DNA of 64,000 nucleotides from Campylobacter concisus (GCF_003048835.2 NZ_CP060705.1:1612001-1676000); one strand, 5' to 3'. Counted from the stretch's first letter, positions 1 through 10,418 are shown. The notes: a model not told the origin generated them from the sequence alone. Translations and numbers: made by a program.

Positions 1-93
1 CTTAAAAAAGATCAAACACTCGAGGGGCTAGCAAGTAAAATAATGGATGTTTTAAAAGAATTTGATGAGAGGACGAAGACAAGAGAGCTTTAA
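1..93 (+). CDS. C-terminal end of an unidentified protein (partial)
   Basis: The frame is open from the first base and ends with TAA at 91-93, giving about 30 residues rich in Lys, Glu and Asp, ending in ERTKTREL. It is probably a helical C-terminus of a gene that starts before the window. There is too little sequence to name it. It runs in the same direction as the flagellar-type genes that follow, 105 bp upstream of the next start. Confidence 0.5.
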   Translation, partial: LKKDQTLEGLASKIMDVLKEFDERTKTREL

Positions 94-145
94 AAAATAT
101 AACATAGTAGGCATTCGCTCTAAGCCCTTTTAGACTATAAACTAC

Positions 146-171
146 TAAACATTTTTTATATTTGCCGATAT
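146..171 (+). promoter_or_regulatory. sigma-28 (FliA)-type promoter
   Basis: TAAA at 146-149 and CCGATAT at 165-171 are separated by 15 bases. This matches the flagellar sigma-28 pattern (TAAA-N15-CCGATAA in enterics; CGATAT-type -10 in Campylobacter). It lies 28 bp before the start of the large EF-hand-like gene at 199, which suggests that gene is expressed with the late flagellar regulon. The motif is seen directly; activity is inferred. Confidence 0.65.
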
Positions 172-198
172 AAGATATATATTTTAAAAGGATTTAGA

Positions 199-1953
199 AT
201 GAATATATCACCAAATTTAGAGCCCATAAATATAAATTTACCCAAAGATATGATCTATTCAAGGGTCCTTCTTGGCGTAGATAGAGTGCAAACTTTAGAC
301 AATACAAATTTAAAGTCTGAGCTTAAAGACATCGCTACTAAGCTTATCTCAAATAGCACTTACTCTATCATCCAAAGCGCCAGCACCAGTGGCGTGAAGT
401 CAGAGTATGCTAAAGCAGATAGTGGGACAAACGATGCTTTTTCTTATGTGGATATACAAAGAAGAAACTGGGACAAAAAAGACTTTGAGAACAAATATCT
501 CTTTGGCGAAGATGCCTCAGCGCTAAGGAAAGTGGATCAAACTAGCACCTATTTCTCATCTATAAATTCAAAAACTCCCATTAAGCCCATTGCGGCAGCA
601 GATACTAAATTTACAAATTTAAATGACTACGCCTATGAAAAAACGATAAAAACTTCACTGGGTGATGTAGAGGTCTTTTTGGATCTTTATGACGATAATG
701 ACAAACTAGGCATAGGCAAGCTAGACGCAAATGGATTTTTATTTAACTTTGATAGCAACAAGGACGGAGTGATAAATTCTGGTGATAAATACTTTGATAA
801 GCTAAAGGTTAGAGGCTACGATAAAGACGGTAATGAGAAAATTTTCAAACTAAGCGAAGTTACGAGCGAGATAAACCTTAACGACTTTATTAAAAAGGAT
901 ATTAGAAATTTAAGCCATGAGGCTATGGACTTTGCTAGCAAAAATACGGTTGATTATAGAGTTAGTTTAAACAACTCAAACCCTTATACTCTATTTTCAG
1001 CCGAGTATCGCTACCAAAAGATAGACAAAGAAGAGACTAATAAATTTTTCAAAGACCATGCAGACCAAGACGGCTGGGTAGATCTTAGGGATAATAAGAT
1101 ATTTAACGAAGAGAGCGGCTTAAGTAACTTTGCCTATGAGAAAGTTGGCTTTGACGGCAAGAAAAGGCTTAGTGAGTTTAACCCTATCATAAAACCATCT
1201 GGATCTAAACAAGATGAGAGCTTTTCATACGCAGGCTATCAAAAAGATAGCTTTATGAAATTTTATAATGACTACCAAAAAGAGTCTAGCGCTCACAGCA
1301 AAGACGTAGAGTGGATAAGCAAAAATTTAAAAGAAAATGATGTAGAAGACGCAGATGATCTCATCTCAAAGCTAAAAGCCACAAAGTCATCTTATATGAT
1401 CGCTATGCAGAGTGAGTTTGAAAAGGCAACTGGGCTTGAGTTTAGCCTAGAAAATTTAGAAAGAGTAAAGCATGCTTTTGAGAGTGATACGAGCAAGGCA
1501 GCAGCTGCACTAAAAGACACAGACAGCGTAATAGCTATGAAGCTAAATAAAAATGGCACGATCACACTTAAATTTGACAGCGGAAGAGAGCTAGAGGTAA
1601 AAGAAATTTATAGTGACACGGGCAAGCTAATAAGCAAAGATGACAAAGATAGCAAAAGAGCAAGTATAAATTTAGATGCCAAAACCATGAATGATGTAGA
1701 GCTAAATAGACTTGACTTTAAGGATATAGGCATAAAGCAAGATGAGAAGATATCTAGCCTAAAAGAGCTTGGAGCAAAGCTCATTAAAAACCTCTCTGAT
1801 AAATTTACAAGTAAATTTCTGATCGGACTTGAAAACGGCAAAAGTATCACCACCAAAGAAATTTACAACATCACCTACCTTGAAAATGACCTAAAATTTA
1901 AAGAGCTATCTAGCAAAGATAGGCTTTATAAAAAGGTAGATACGAGAGTTTAG
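199..1953 (+). CDS. Large EF-hand-like protein of the flagellar regulon, possibly secreted
   Basis: 584 aa, no signal peptide or membrane segment. It contains Asp-rich loops like calcium-binding EF-hand/dockerin loops: DSNKDGVINSGD near residue 185, DKDGN near 210 and DQDGWVDLRDN near 290. The C-terminal third is Lys-rich and probably helical. The start ATG follows AAAAGGATT. A sigma-28-type promoter lies 28 bp upstream. The neighbours resemble the Cj0814-type flagellar-dependent secreted proteins of Campylobacter, so export through the flagellar apparatus is a reasonable inference. The exact family is not recognised and calcium binding is untested. Confidence 0.6.
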   Translation: MNISPNLEPININLPKDMIYSRVLLGVDRVQTLDNTNLKSELKDIATKLISNSTYSIIQSASTSGVKSEYAKADSGTNDAFSYVDIQRRNWDKKDFENKYLFGEDASALRKVDQTSTYFSSINSKTPIKPIAAADTKFTNLNDYAYEKTIKTSLGDVEVFLDLYDDNDKLGIGKLDANGFLFNFDSNKDGVINSGDKYFDKLKVRGYDKDGNEKIFKLSEVTSEINLNDFIKKDIRNLSHEAMDFASKNTVDYRVSLNNSNPYTLFSAEYRYQKIDKEETNKFFKDHADQDGWVDLRDNKIFNEESGLSNFAYEKVGFDGKKRLSEFNPIIKPSGSKQDESFSYAGYQKDSFMKFYNDYQKESSAHSKDVEWISKNLKENDVEDADDLISKLKATKSSYMIAMQSEFEKATGLEFSLENLERVKHAFESDTSKAAAALKDTDSVIAMKLNKNGTITLKFDSGRELEVKEIYSDTGKLISKDDKDSKRASINLDAKTMNDVELNRLDFKDIGIKQDEKISSLKELGAKLIKNLSDKFTSKFLIGLENGKSITTKEIYNITYLENDLKFKELSSKDRLYKKVDTRV

Positions 1954-1988
1954 GAGTAAATTTATGCAAACTAAAAACCTTTGTAAAA

Positions 1989-2015
1989 TAAATCTTTTCA
2001 CAAAAAAGACGATAT
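1989..2015 (+). promoter_or_regulatory. sigma-28-type promoter
   Basis: TAAA at 1989-1992 and CGATAT at 2010-2015 are 17 bases apart, close to the Campylobacter sigma-28 pattern. The site lies 33 bp before the start at 2049 and would drive the two-gene unit 2049-4030. Spacing is one base longer than in the promoter at 146-171. Confidence 0.5.
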
Positions 2016-2048
2016 CTTTGGTGTGAGTTAAAGCTAAAAGGATCTAAG

Positions 2049-3230
2049 ATGATAAACGCACTTGGTAGCTACCCCTTGAATTTAGAGCAGAACATAAAGG
2101 TATCAACCAAAGCTTCTACAAACCAAACTAGCTCTCTAGTTTTAGGCTACAAGATAGATAAAGATGGCTACTTTACAGATGAGTTTAATAAACAAGCTGG
2201 CATACCAAGCGAATATAAAATTCACTCAAGCACACTGGAGTCTTTAGTCAGGATAGCGACGCAGCCTGACTATATGCAAAGGGTTTTTGACAGCATCGAT
2301 ATACTAAAAACTGTAAATAATGCCTACAAAGTTCTCTCCCAAGTAGTTGGCGAAGACACGCTAAATTCAAAAGATAGCTTTAGCTTAGATGAGATAAGAA
2401 ATTTCCCTCAAGGCTTTGAGTATAACCGCCAAAGTATGCAAGTAACCAAGATCAATAACTCCATTCATGAATTTGGCTCGGCTGCGGCTGATTTTAACGG
2501 CAAAGAGTCAAATAAGCAGATGATAAGCACGCTTTTTTTCAACCCAAGCTTTAGCGGTGGAGATGGCAGGCAGCCATTAAAGCCAACAACAGATATCTTT
2601 AACAACAACAATGGTGGCAAAGAAAATACGGTCATTGGTGTATTTATGGATCCGCATGGAGAGAAATACACTAATAAAGATGGCTCAATAACCAAAGGCG
2701 GACTTATAGCAGCCGTTATAAACAACAACCTTGATGTAAGAGAGGGCGAGACAACAGCACAAGGCAAAAGAGAAGGCTATGACAAGAGCATAGATAGTAA
2801 AGAATTTAATAGGGCATTTGAGCTGTTCGAGCTTATGGGTGAGATGAAATTTGGACCTGGCTTTATAAATGCTACTGATAATGACATAGCTGGCATGCCT
2901 AAATATATGCAAGATCACATTAGGTCTAAAAGAGACTTTGTCTATATCGACTTAGAAAGTGGCTTTGTCAGCACTCCTGAAGATAGACGTAGGGGATATG
3001 AAGAAGACGAACTATCATTTAAAAAGATGATGGAGCATAATCTAAAAATGCTAAAGCTACTCTTTGGCGAGATAGACAAAGACGGCAAAAAGAGCAAAGA
3101 CTTTATGGATAGCTTTTTGAAATTTAGTATGCCACCTTTAAATTTAGTAAAAGAGCTAAATGAAAACCCAGCTGGAAAATACCTAGTAGATATGCTTGGT
3201 ATAAAAAGAGATGTTGATATAAAGGCATAG
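2049..3230 (+). CDS. Cj0814-like flagellar-dependent secreted protein (gene A)
   Basis: 393 aa, no signal peptide or membrane helix. The N-terminal block YKIDKDGYFTDEFNKQAGIP (about residues 34-53), followed by a KIHSSTLESL segment, is the family signature. It recurs in the inverted paralog at 4879-5865 as VDKAGFMGADFNKAAGLP. C. jejuni Cj0814 and relatives with this block are known as flagellar-dependent secreted proteins; the assignment here is from memory of that family. DPHGEKYTNKDGS near residue 205 is another Asp-rich loop. The start has AAAGGATCT upstream. The next gene begins 11 bp downstream, so the two are probably co-transcribed from the sigma-28-like promoter at 1989-2015. Confidence 0.6.
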   Translation: MINALGSYPLNLEQNIKVSTKASTNQTSSLVLGYKIDKDGYFTDEFNKQAGIPSEYKIHSSTLESLVRIATQPDYMQRVFDSIDILKTVNNAYKVLSQVVGEDTLNSKDSFSLDEIRNFPQGFEYNRQSMQVTKINNSIHEFGSAAADFNGKESNKQMISTLFFNPSFSGGDGRQPLKPTTDIFNNNNGGKENTVIGVFMDPHGEKYTNKDGSITKGGLIAAVINNNLDVREGETTAQGKREGYDKSIDSKEFNRAFELFELMGEMKFGPGFINATDNDIAGMPKYMQDHIRSKRDFVYIDLESGFVSTPEDRRRGYEEDELSFKKMMEHNLKMLKLLFGEIDKDGKKSKDFMDSFLKFSMPPLNLVKELNENPAGKYLVDMLGIKRDVDIKA

Positions 3231-3241
3231 GGGGAGCTGAT

Positions 3242-4030
3242 ATGATAACTAGCATAAACGGACTTAGCAATACAACAATACAAGAAACCACTATCCAAAA
3301 AGAAAATGCAAAAATGTCAAAGGAGCAAGAAAAGGCTCTAATTGATAAATTAATGCACAAACCCCTTGCAGAAGTATTGCCAAAATTTATTGATATAGAT
3401 GAAAGCAAAGATAACTGGATAACGGATGCTATAAACAAGATAGATACTATGCTTTCTAAGAAATATGATTTTACTATCGAGCAAAGACGTGCGCTGATAG
3501 CAAAATATCCAGAAAACATGGAAGAGCTTGAGATTAGTGTATTACAAGGACACATGGACTGGCTACTTACCTACTCAGTGGATGGCAAACCGACGATATC
3601 TGGAAAGATGGTTGGTCTTGGCACAAAAGAAGAAGAAACAGAGTTAGAGAATTTTATGCGATCACTACCTGATGATGCGATGTCAAGTAAAAAAGGTTCT
3701 GCTCTACTTGGCCGAGCAGATCTAAGCATAGAAGAGTTTAAGAAGCTTTATAGAGAAGACGTAGAAAAAACTACAAAAGAGCATAAAGAATTTCTAGCCA
3801 AACTACATAAAGAAGAACAAGAATACAATGCAAATTTTGCCAAAGAGCAAAGCGAGAAGAAATTTAAACCTATGCAGGTTAAGAAGAAGTATGAGACCTA
3901 TGATATAAACAAGGATCAAAAATTTCTCTATGTAAGAGAGCTTTTAAATTTCAAAGAAAAAAGAGGCATAGACGTCTTAGAGCTTATGCAAAAGATAGAT
4001 AAGAAGCAAATTTTAAATAAGATGGCTTGA
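3242..4030 (+). CDS. Hypothetical partner of the Cj0814-like gene (gene B)
   Basis: 262 aa, highly charged, no signal peptide. It begins MITSINGL, like its inverted paralog at 4099-4806 (MISSVNGF). The C-termini also align: YDINKDQKFLYV then KRGIDVLELMQK here, against YDITKDEKFSYL then ERGIDVLRIMQK. The mid-section ADLSIEEFKKLY matches ADLSISEFKERW. It follows gene A by 11 bp. The MI-S-N start resembles other flagellar-exported Campylobacter proteins. Function is unknown; a secreted or chaperone-like role linked to gene A is inferred from conserved pairing. Confidence 0.55.
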   Translation: MITSINGLSNTTIQETTIQKENAKMSKEQEKALIDKLMHKPLAEVLPKFIDIDESKDNWITDAINKIDTMLSKKYDFTIEQRRALIAKYPENMEELEISVLQGHMDWLLTYSVDGKPTISGKMVGLGTKEEETELENFMRSLPDDAMSSKKGSALLGRADLSIEEFKKLYREDVEKTTKEHKEFLAKLHKEEQEYNANFAKEQSEKKFKPMQVKKKYETYDINKDQKFLYVRELLNFKEKRGIDVLELMQKIDKKQILNKMA

Positions 4031-4098
4031 TAGGTAAAGCAAAACGAGCTTGTTATAGGATAACATAGCAGTGGCTTATGCTAGATATAAAGATAAAG

Positions 4099-4806
4099 TT
4101 AAACCTTTTTATCAAAAACTTTTTTACCATTTTCTTCAAGTTTTTGCATGATACGAAGCACATCGATTCCTCGTTCTCTCTCAAGTTTTTGAAGCTTGAG
4201 TAAATATGAAAATTTCTCATCCTTAGTAATGTCATAAGTTTCTAAATTTTTGCTATGTCCCTGAATAGGTTTAAAAGATTCTTCTTTTATGTCGTTTGAA
4301 TCTGGCTCATTGTTTTTATTATTTAAAATTCTTTGAGCTTCTTCATTCATAGCATCTACTTGTGCGAAAAAGTCTTCATTGCTCTTTTCTAGCTTCTCTG
4401 CCATCCTTGCTCTATCTTGTAGCCAGCGTTCTTTAAATTCACTGATACTAAGATCAGCTGAGTTTAACAACTCGTCGCTAATATCATCAGATATCATTGG
4501 CATAAAATCGCCTGTCTTGCTCTCTTGTATAAAACGCAACAAAGAATTTGCTTCGTCCTTGCTTATCGAGCTATCAAGTCCTGTTGCTTTACCCCAAATG
4601 GTTATCCTACCATCAGCTGCAATACCGCTCATGTAGTTACCAAAAATGCGCCGAAGAGCACTATTTGCTACAGCGTTATTGCTATCATCGTTTATTTTAT
4701 TTTTATCAGGTTGTTGCTCTGCTTTTGCTTGTATATTTTTCTCTTCCGCTCCAGCTGGCTCATACCTCATATTTTGATATGTAAATCCATTTACACTGCT
4801 TATCAT
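4099..4806 (-). CDS. Hypothetical protein, inverted paralog of gene B (gene B')
   Basis: 235 aa, soluble and charged. It is a paralog of the protein at 3242-4030, sharing the MI-S-NG start, the ADLSISEFKERW block and the ERGIDVLRIMQK C-terminus. It converges on that gene with a 68-bp gap. Its own sigma-28-like promoter lies at 4838-4864. Together with the truncated gene A' upstream it forms the second copy of an A-B pair, in inverted orientation. Function is unknown. Confidence 0.55.
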   Translation of the reverse strand: MISSVNGFTYQNMRYEPAGAEEKNIQAKAEQQPDKNKINDDSNNAVANSALRRIFGNYMSGIAADGRITIWGKATGLDSSISKDEANSLLRFIQESKTGDFMPMISDDISDELLNSADLSISEFKERWLQDRARMAEKLEKSNEDFFAQVDAMNEEAQRILNNKNNEPDSNDIKEESFKPIQGHSKNLETYDITKDEKFSYLLKLQKLERERGIDVLRIMQKLEENGKKVFDKKV

Positions 4807-4837
4807 ATTTAAAAGCCTTTTGTATTTCCTAGTTTGT

Positions 4838-4864
4838 AAATCGACCTTTCAACGATTTAGTTTA
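4838..4864 (-). promoter_or_regulatory. sigma-28-type promoter
   Basis: Read on the minus strand, TAAA (complement of 4861-4864) and CGATTT (complement of 4838-4843) are 17 bases apart. This fits the Campylobacter CGATWT sigma-28 -10 element. It sits 31 bp upstream of the start at 4806. It gives gene B' its own promoter, so B' need not depend on the interrupted gene A'. Confidence 0.5.
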
Positions 4865-4878
4865 TATATGATTTCTCT

Positions 4879-5865
4879 TTACACAAAACTCTTACTAATA
4901 GAACTTATCCTCTCGCTCCAAGAATTTGCTAGAGAATTTATATCCTCTCTAGTTGGCTTAAATTTCTCATATTCGTTTGAGGCAACACTTTCTGTGTTAA
5001 TGTTCTTTGATCTTGCATACATTAAAAGCGTTAGCTCTTTAAGTCTTTCTTTTATGAGTGCTTTTATGCTCTCACTATCCTTACCCACCTTTTCAAAATC
5101 CACAAAGTACTCTTTATGCTCCCCAGTGCTTGATATATCATTTAGCGCAGCACTACTTAGCTTAGTCTTTGCACTATCACTTGGTAGCGGTCTAGAGCTG
5201 CGTAAAAATCCCATAAAAAGAGCCTCTTTGCTATAACCTTCATCTGACTTATAAAAAGAGACATCAGGGTTAAAGCTAAACTCATCACCTGCTTCGCTCA
5301 TCGTAAAATCAACCTCTTTTACTATGAGCCTAACGCCTGCACTTGATAGAGACTTAGCGCTATTTAGATCATCAGTGCTAGAGTAGATGTTTGAGATAGT
5401 AGAGTTTGATAGATCTTTTAGCAAATGTCCTTTGGCATCGTAGTGAGTGCCTTTTATGCTGTAGCCTTTTGGTAGTTTGCCTATATCTGCAAGAGTGTAG
5501 CTCTTTTTATCATCACCTAAAGCGCTAGACGTCATTTGATCAAATAGTCTGTAGTAGTGCTTTATAGTGTCGGCCATATCGATGTTATCAAAGATCTTTA
5601 TCTGCTCGTCTTTGCTCTTGATGCGGTTTAGCACATGGTTGCGCTCGGCAAATCGGCTAAGCTCATCAAGTGTGCTTTTATGGATTTTAAAGCCCTGTGG
5701 CAAGCCTGCAGCTTTGTTAAAGTCAGCTCCCATAAAGCCAGCTTTATCTACTGTGTAGCCGTAAGCTTGAAGATCACTGAAATTTAAAGAGATGAGGCTG
5801 TTTTGAGAGGGAATAGTATAAGTAAATTTAGCTGGCTCTTGGAGTAATAGAATTAAGGAGAACAC
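4879..5865 (-). pseudogene. Cj0814-like secreted protein, 5' end displaced by transposon (gene A')
   Basis: The open frame gives 328 aa from a GTG at 5863-5865, but its first residues (MFSLILLL) are read from the transposon end, not from the native gene. The native part begins around QEPAKFTYTIPS and carries the family block VDKAGFMGADFNKAAGLP followed by KIHKSTLDEL, as in the protein at 2049-3230. The element starting near 5850 has separated the gene from its promoter and true start. Whether a chimeric GTG-started protein is made is unknown. A fragment on the far side of the element (13500-13634) could be related but is not proven to be its 5' end. Confidence 0.55.
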
Positions 5866-5903
5866 TTAATCACTATATTAGTGAAATATGTACTTCTTAA
5901 TTC
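5850..5903. repeat. Terminal inverted repeat of the transposon
   Basis: GAATTAAGGAG (5850-5860) and CTTCTTAATTC (5893-5903) are inverted repeats with 10 of 11 matches. They flank a near-palindrome CACTATATTAGTG (5871-5883). The structure lies between the interrupted gene A' and the recombinase start at 5940, where a TnpX/TndX-type recombinase would bind. The exact crossover dinucleotide (GA in this family) cannot be fixed without an empty site. Confidence 0.45.
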
Positions 5904-5915
5904 TTTTTTATTTAA

Positions 5916-7783
<1,868 letters not shown>

Positions 7784-7785
7784 AG

Positions 7786-8967
7786 TTAGTTAATCTCTTT
7801 TTTAGTACAGGTATCAAGTATATCAATTATGTTATTTGCAATTGCATGGATAACAGTAACGGCAACAGAATTACCAAACTGTTTGTAACTTTGAGTATCA
7901 CTTACAGGAATGATATAGTTTTCGGGGAAGCCTTGAAGTCTTGCAGCTTCACGAGGTGTTAGTTTTCGTGGATTTTTTCCTTTTTGCTCAATAAGTATTT
8001 CACTCCCGTCTTTATAATATCTTGCAGATAATGTATTTGTATAAGGACTGTTTTCATTGAACAATGTGTAACCAAATCCATTTCCCTTTATTTTATGTTC
8101 TTTCTTTCGTCGTTGATGACCTTGCCAAAGTGCATTTGAAATGGTGTATTTAGTATCAACATTTTGCTCTAAAATATTTCCCACAGAAACATCTGGGCAG
8201 GGAGGAATTGGAAAAGAAAAATCTTTATAGTTATCTATTTTATCCTTATCAAATCCAACAATGTAAATACGCTCTCTATTTTGTGGAACACCGAAGTCTT
8301 TTGCTTTAAGTATAATAGAATGAACATCGTAGTTTAAATCCTTTAATGTTTTTTCTATTGTTTTATAGGTACGACCTTTATCGTGAGATTTTAGGTTTTT
8401 GACATTTTCAAGAAGAAATGCCTTAGGTCGTTTCTCTTTAATAATTCTTGCAATTTCAAAAAATAATGTTCCACGAGTATCTTCAAAACCAAGCTTTTTA
8501 CCGGCTTGACTAAATGCTTGACAAGGAAAACCACCGACAATAATATCATGATTAGGAATATCTTTTTCAGATATTTTTGTAATATCTCCAAAAGGAGTTT
8601 CACCAAAATTTGCCTTATATGTTTTTACTGCAAATTTATCAATTTCACTACTGAATACGACATTTGTTTTACCTGTTTGGTAAAATCCAAGCCTTGTACC
8701 ACCAATTCCGGCAAATAAATCAATGATTTTATAGGGGGCATTTTCATTATTGGGGAAAGGTACTTTTTCAGGAAATGATAAAATATGTTTCAGCTCAATG
8801 GACGATGGCTGACTTTCTCCATTTTCCCATCTGCGAATTGTCCTATCTCCGAATTTGGACATACCAACAGCATCAGCTAATTCTTTTTGAGTCATTTGTA
8901 ATCTGATACGCTTATTTTTTATTAAAATAGCAGGGGAATTATCTATGATTTGTGGTATAATATTCAT
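7786..8967 (-). CDS. C5-cytosine DNA methyltransferase with N-terminal HTH (M.SsoII-like)
   Basis: Methylates cytosine in the recognition site of the adjacent restriction enzyme. 393 aa from an ATG preceded by AAGGAGAATATAT; the longer frame to 9054 lacks such support. Residues about 15-55 are an XRE-type helix-turn-helix (QMTQKELADAVGMS, then RRWENGES). The ten C5-methylase motifs follow: DLFAGIGG, GGFPCQAFSQAG with the catalytic Cys, ENVKNL, QNRERIYIVGF, LTPREAARLQGFP and QFGNSVAVTV. In M.SsoII the N-terminal HTH also represses and activates the RM genes. The 15-bp palindrome at 8999-9013 fits that model. It diverges from the endonuclease gene. The frame is intact although most of the element is decayed. 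Confidence 0.85.
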   Translation of the reverse strand: MNIIPQIIDNSPAILIKNKRIRLQMTQKELADAVGMSKFGDRTIRRWENGESQPSSIELKHILSFPEKVPFPNNENAPYKIIDLFAGIGGTRLGFYQTGKTNVVFSSEIDKFAVKTYKANFGETPFGDITKISEKDIPNHDIIVGGFPCQAFSQAGKKLGFEDTRGTLFFEIARIIKEKRPKAFLLENVKNLKSHDKGRTYKTIEKTLKDLNYDVHSIILKAKDFGVPQNRERIYIVGFDKDKIDNYKDFSFPIPPCPDVSVGNILEQNVDTKYTISNALWQGHQRRKKEHKIKGNGFGYTLFNENSPYTNTLSARYYKDGSEILIEQKGKNPRKLTPREAARLQGFPENYIIPVSDTQSYKQFGNSVAVTVIHAIANNIIDILDTCTKKEIN

Positions 8968-8998
8968 ATATATTCTCCTTTTTATATATGTTATTTCA

Positions 8999-9013
8999 AG
9001 GACTAACTGTCCT
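8999..9013. promoter_or_regulatory. Palindromic operator in the RM intergenic region
   Basis: AGGACTAACTGTCCT is an inverted repeat with AGGAC/GTCCT arms and a 5-bp centre, midway between the divergent methylase and endonuclease genes. It closely resembles the 15-bp regulatory site recalled for SsoII (AGGACAAATTGTCCT), bound by the N-terminal domain of the methylase. A TTGACA -35-like hexamer at 9018-9023 lies just beside it on the endonuclease side. Confidence 0.6.
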
Positions 9014-9069
9014 CTATTTGACACTATTGTACCATATAGAAGAAAATTTTTCAAGAAAGGAAAAGAGTT

Positions 9070-9987
9070 ATGGCAAATATTTCTCTTGATGAATATAAAA
9101 ACTTAGTTAAAGAAAAAAGGAAAGAAGGCTTTAAACAGCCTTATGACTTAGTTTATGATAATTTTATTACATTAGGATACGACAAAGTCCCTAAAGAATT
9201 CTTTTTAAGTAATGCAAGTGAAGTTGTTGAAAAACTTAGAAATAGCTGTTGGAGTGAATTTCAGCCATTAGAAAAAGACTTTACTTCAAAAATGCTAAAA
9301 GAGTTAGTTGATGATGAGTATATCAAAACTCTTACACCAATAGAGGCAATTACTTGGTTTGTGGAAGAATTTCCGGAACATATATATGCTTTGACTTTGT
9401 CAAATACTCAAAGTAGGAGGAGTAGAGCAGGTAAAGAATTTGAAAGTATTATAGAACTCATTTTGATTGGTGCAGGGATTCCACTTGACAGTCAAGGTAA
9501 TATAGGTAAACAAGAGTTTGTCAATAAAGGTCTTGGTAAATTGGTAGATTTAGTTTCTCCGGGTGTTTTAGAATACATTGTAAATAAGAGAAATACTGTC
9601 TTAATTAGTGCAAAAACCACATTAAGAGAAAGATGGCAAGAAGTACCTGAAGAAATGGGAAGAACAGGTGCAAGAGAAATGTTTTTAGCAACTCTTGATA
9701 CTTCTATTAGCTCTGATGTATTGAACACTCTATATGAGGCTAATATACAAGTTACAACAACAAAAAATATAAAAGAAACATATTATTCCGATAATGAAAG
9801 GGTATTAACCTTTGAAAAGTTGGTTGAAATATGTTTAGACAATGTTTCTCATTGGAAAAATTTCAACTACACAGTAGAACAAAATGAGCAAATGATAGAG
9901 CTTATCACTAAGCAAATTGAAAAACACCAAAATCATAAATTTGTAGAAGAATATTATGATGAGAGATTAAAAAACATAAAGAAGTAG
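9070..9987 (+). CDS. Type II restriction endonuclease, EcoRII-C/SsoII-like
   Basis: 305 aa. It cuts unmethylated DNA, probably at a CC(N/W)GG-type site by analogy. The PD-(D/E)XK core is recognisable: SRAGKEFESIIELIL (about 120-134), KLVDLVSPG (about 157-165) and SAKTTLRERW (about 178-187). The S-A-K-x-x-x-R-x-R-W block is typical of the EcoRII/SsoII/PspGI/NgoMIV group. AAAGGAAAAGAGTT precedes the ATG. It diverges from the methylase across a 102-bp regulatory region. The specificity is inferred from family resemblance and has not been shown. Confidence 0.8.
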   Translation: MANISLDEYKNLVKEKRKEGFKQPYDLVYDNFITLGYDKVPKEFFLSNASEVVEKLRNSCWSEFQPLEKDFTSKMLKELVDDEYIKTLTPIEAITWFVEEFPEHIYALTLSNTQSRRSRAGKEFESIIELILIGAGIPLDSQGNIGKQEFVNKGLGKLVDLVSPGVLEYIVNKRNTVLISAKTTLRERWQEVPEEMGRTGAREMFLATLDTSISSDVLNTLYEANIQVTTTKNIKETYYSDNERVLTFEKLVEICLDNVSHWKNFNYTVEQNEQMIELITKQIEKHQNHKFVEEYYDERLKNIKK

Positions 9988-10064
9988 ACAAATTAGAATT
10001 TGTCGGTATATCATTAAATCGCATTTTTTCGATTAAACTATGGAATACAAAGGAGCAAATAATC

Positions 10065-10418
10065 ATGAGCGAACAGAGAATCTATTGCATGGACCTTGTA
10101 AAAAAAGAGGATCCGGAAAAGGCTGTCAGAACACCGTTTTATCAGACAGAATCTACAGGCGGATCGGTCTGGGTTATCAAACCCGGTCAGACATTGCAAA
10201 AGCACTATCACCACAATTCCGACGATATATGGATCGTCCTTCAGGGAGAGGGAATATTCTACCCCCAGCCTAATGAAGAGGTTCCATTCAAGAAAGGCCA
10301 TGTCATAGTATCGAAGAAAGACTCCTGCCACGGAGCAAAAAATACTGGAGATGAGGATATCATCTTTGTAAGTATAGTAGCACCTGTCCCTTCCGACTAT
10401 GATCCTATAAACGAGTGA
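10065..10418 (+). CDS. Small cupin-domain protein
   Basis: 117 aa, a single cupin barrel. Metal-binding motif 1 is visible as HYHHNSDDIWIVLQGEG (about residues 47-63) and motif 2 as CHGAKNTGDEDI (about 88-99). Cupins of this size bind a metal and act as small-molecule enzymes or sensors; the substrate is not evident. RBS AAAGGAGCAAATAATC precedes the ATG. The base composition is visibly richer in G and C than the transposon genes on both sides, so it probably arrived separately as cargo. No partner gene is evident. Confidence 0.75.
   Translation: MSEQRIYCMDLVKKEDPEKAVRTPFYQTESTGGSVWVIKPGQTLQKHYHHNSDDIWIVLQGEGIFYPQPNEEVPFKKGHVIVSKKDSCHGAKNTGDEDIIFVSIVAPVPSDYDPINE

Noticed and set aside
1956-2026. 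Nineteen-codon frame between the first two flagellar-type genes
   Set aside because: Falls over the promoter of the next gene and has no supporting RBS or homolog.
9492-9728. Minus-strand frame inside the endonuclease gene
   Set aside because: Shadow of the PD-(D/E)XK gene; no start context.
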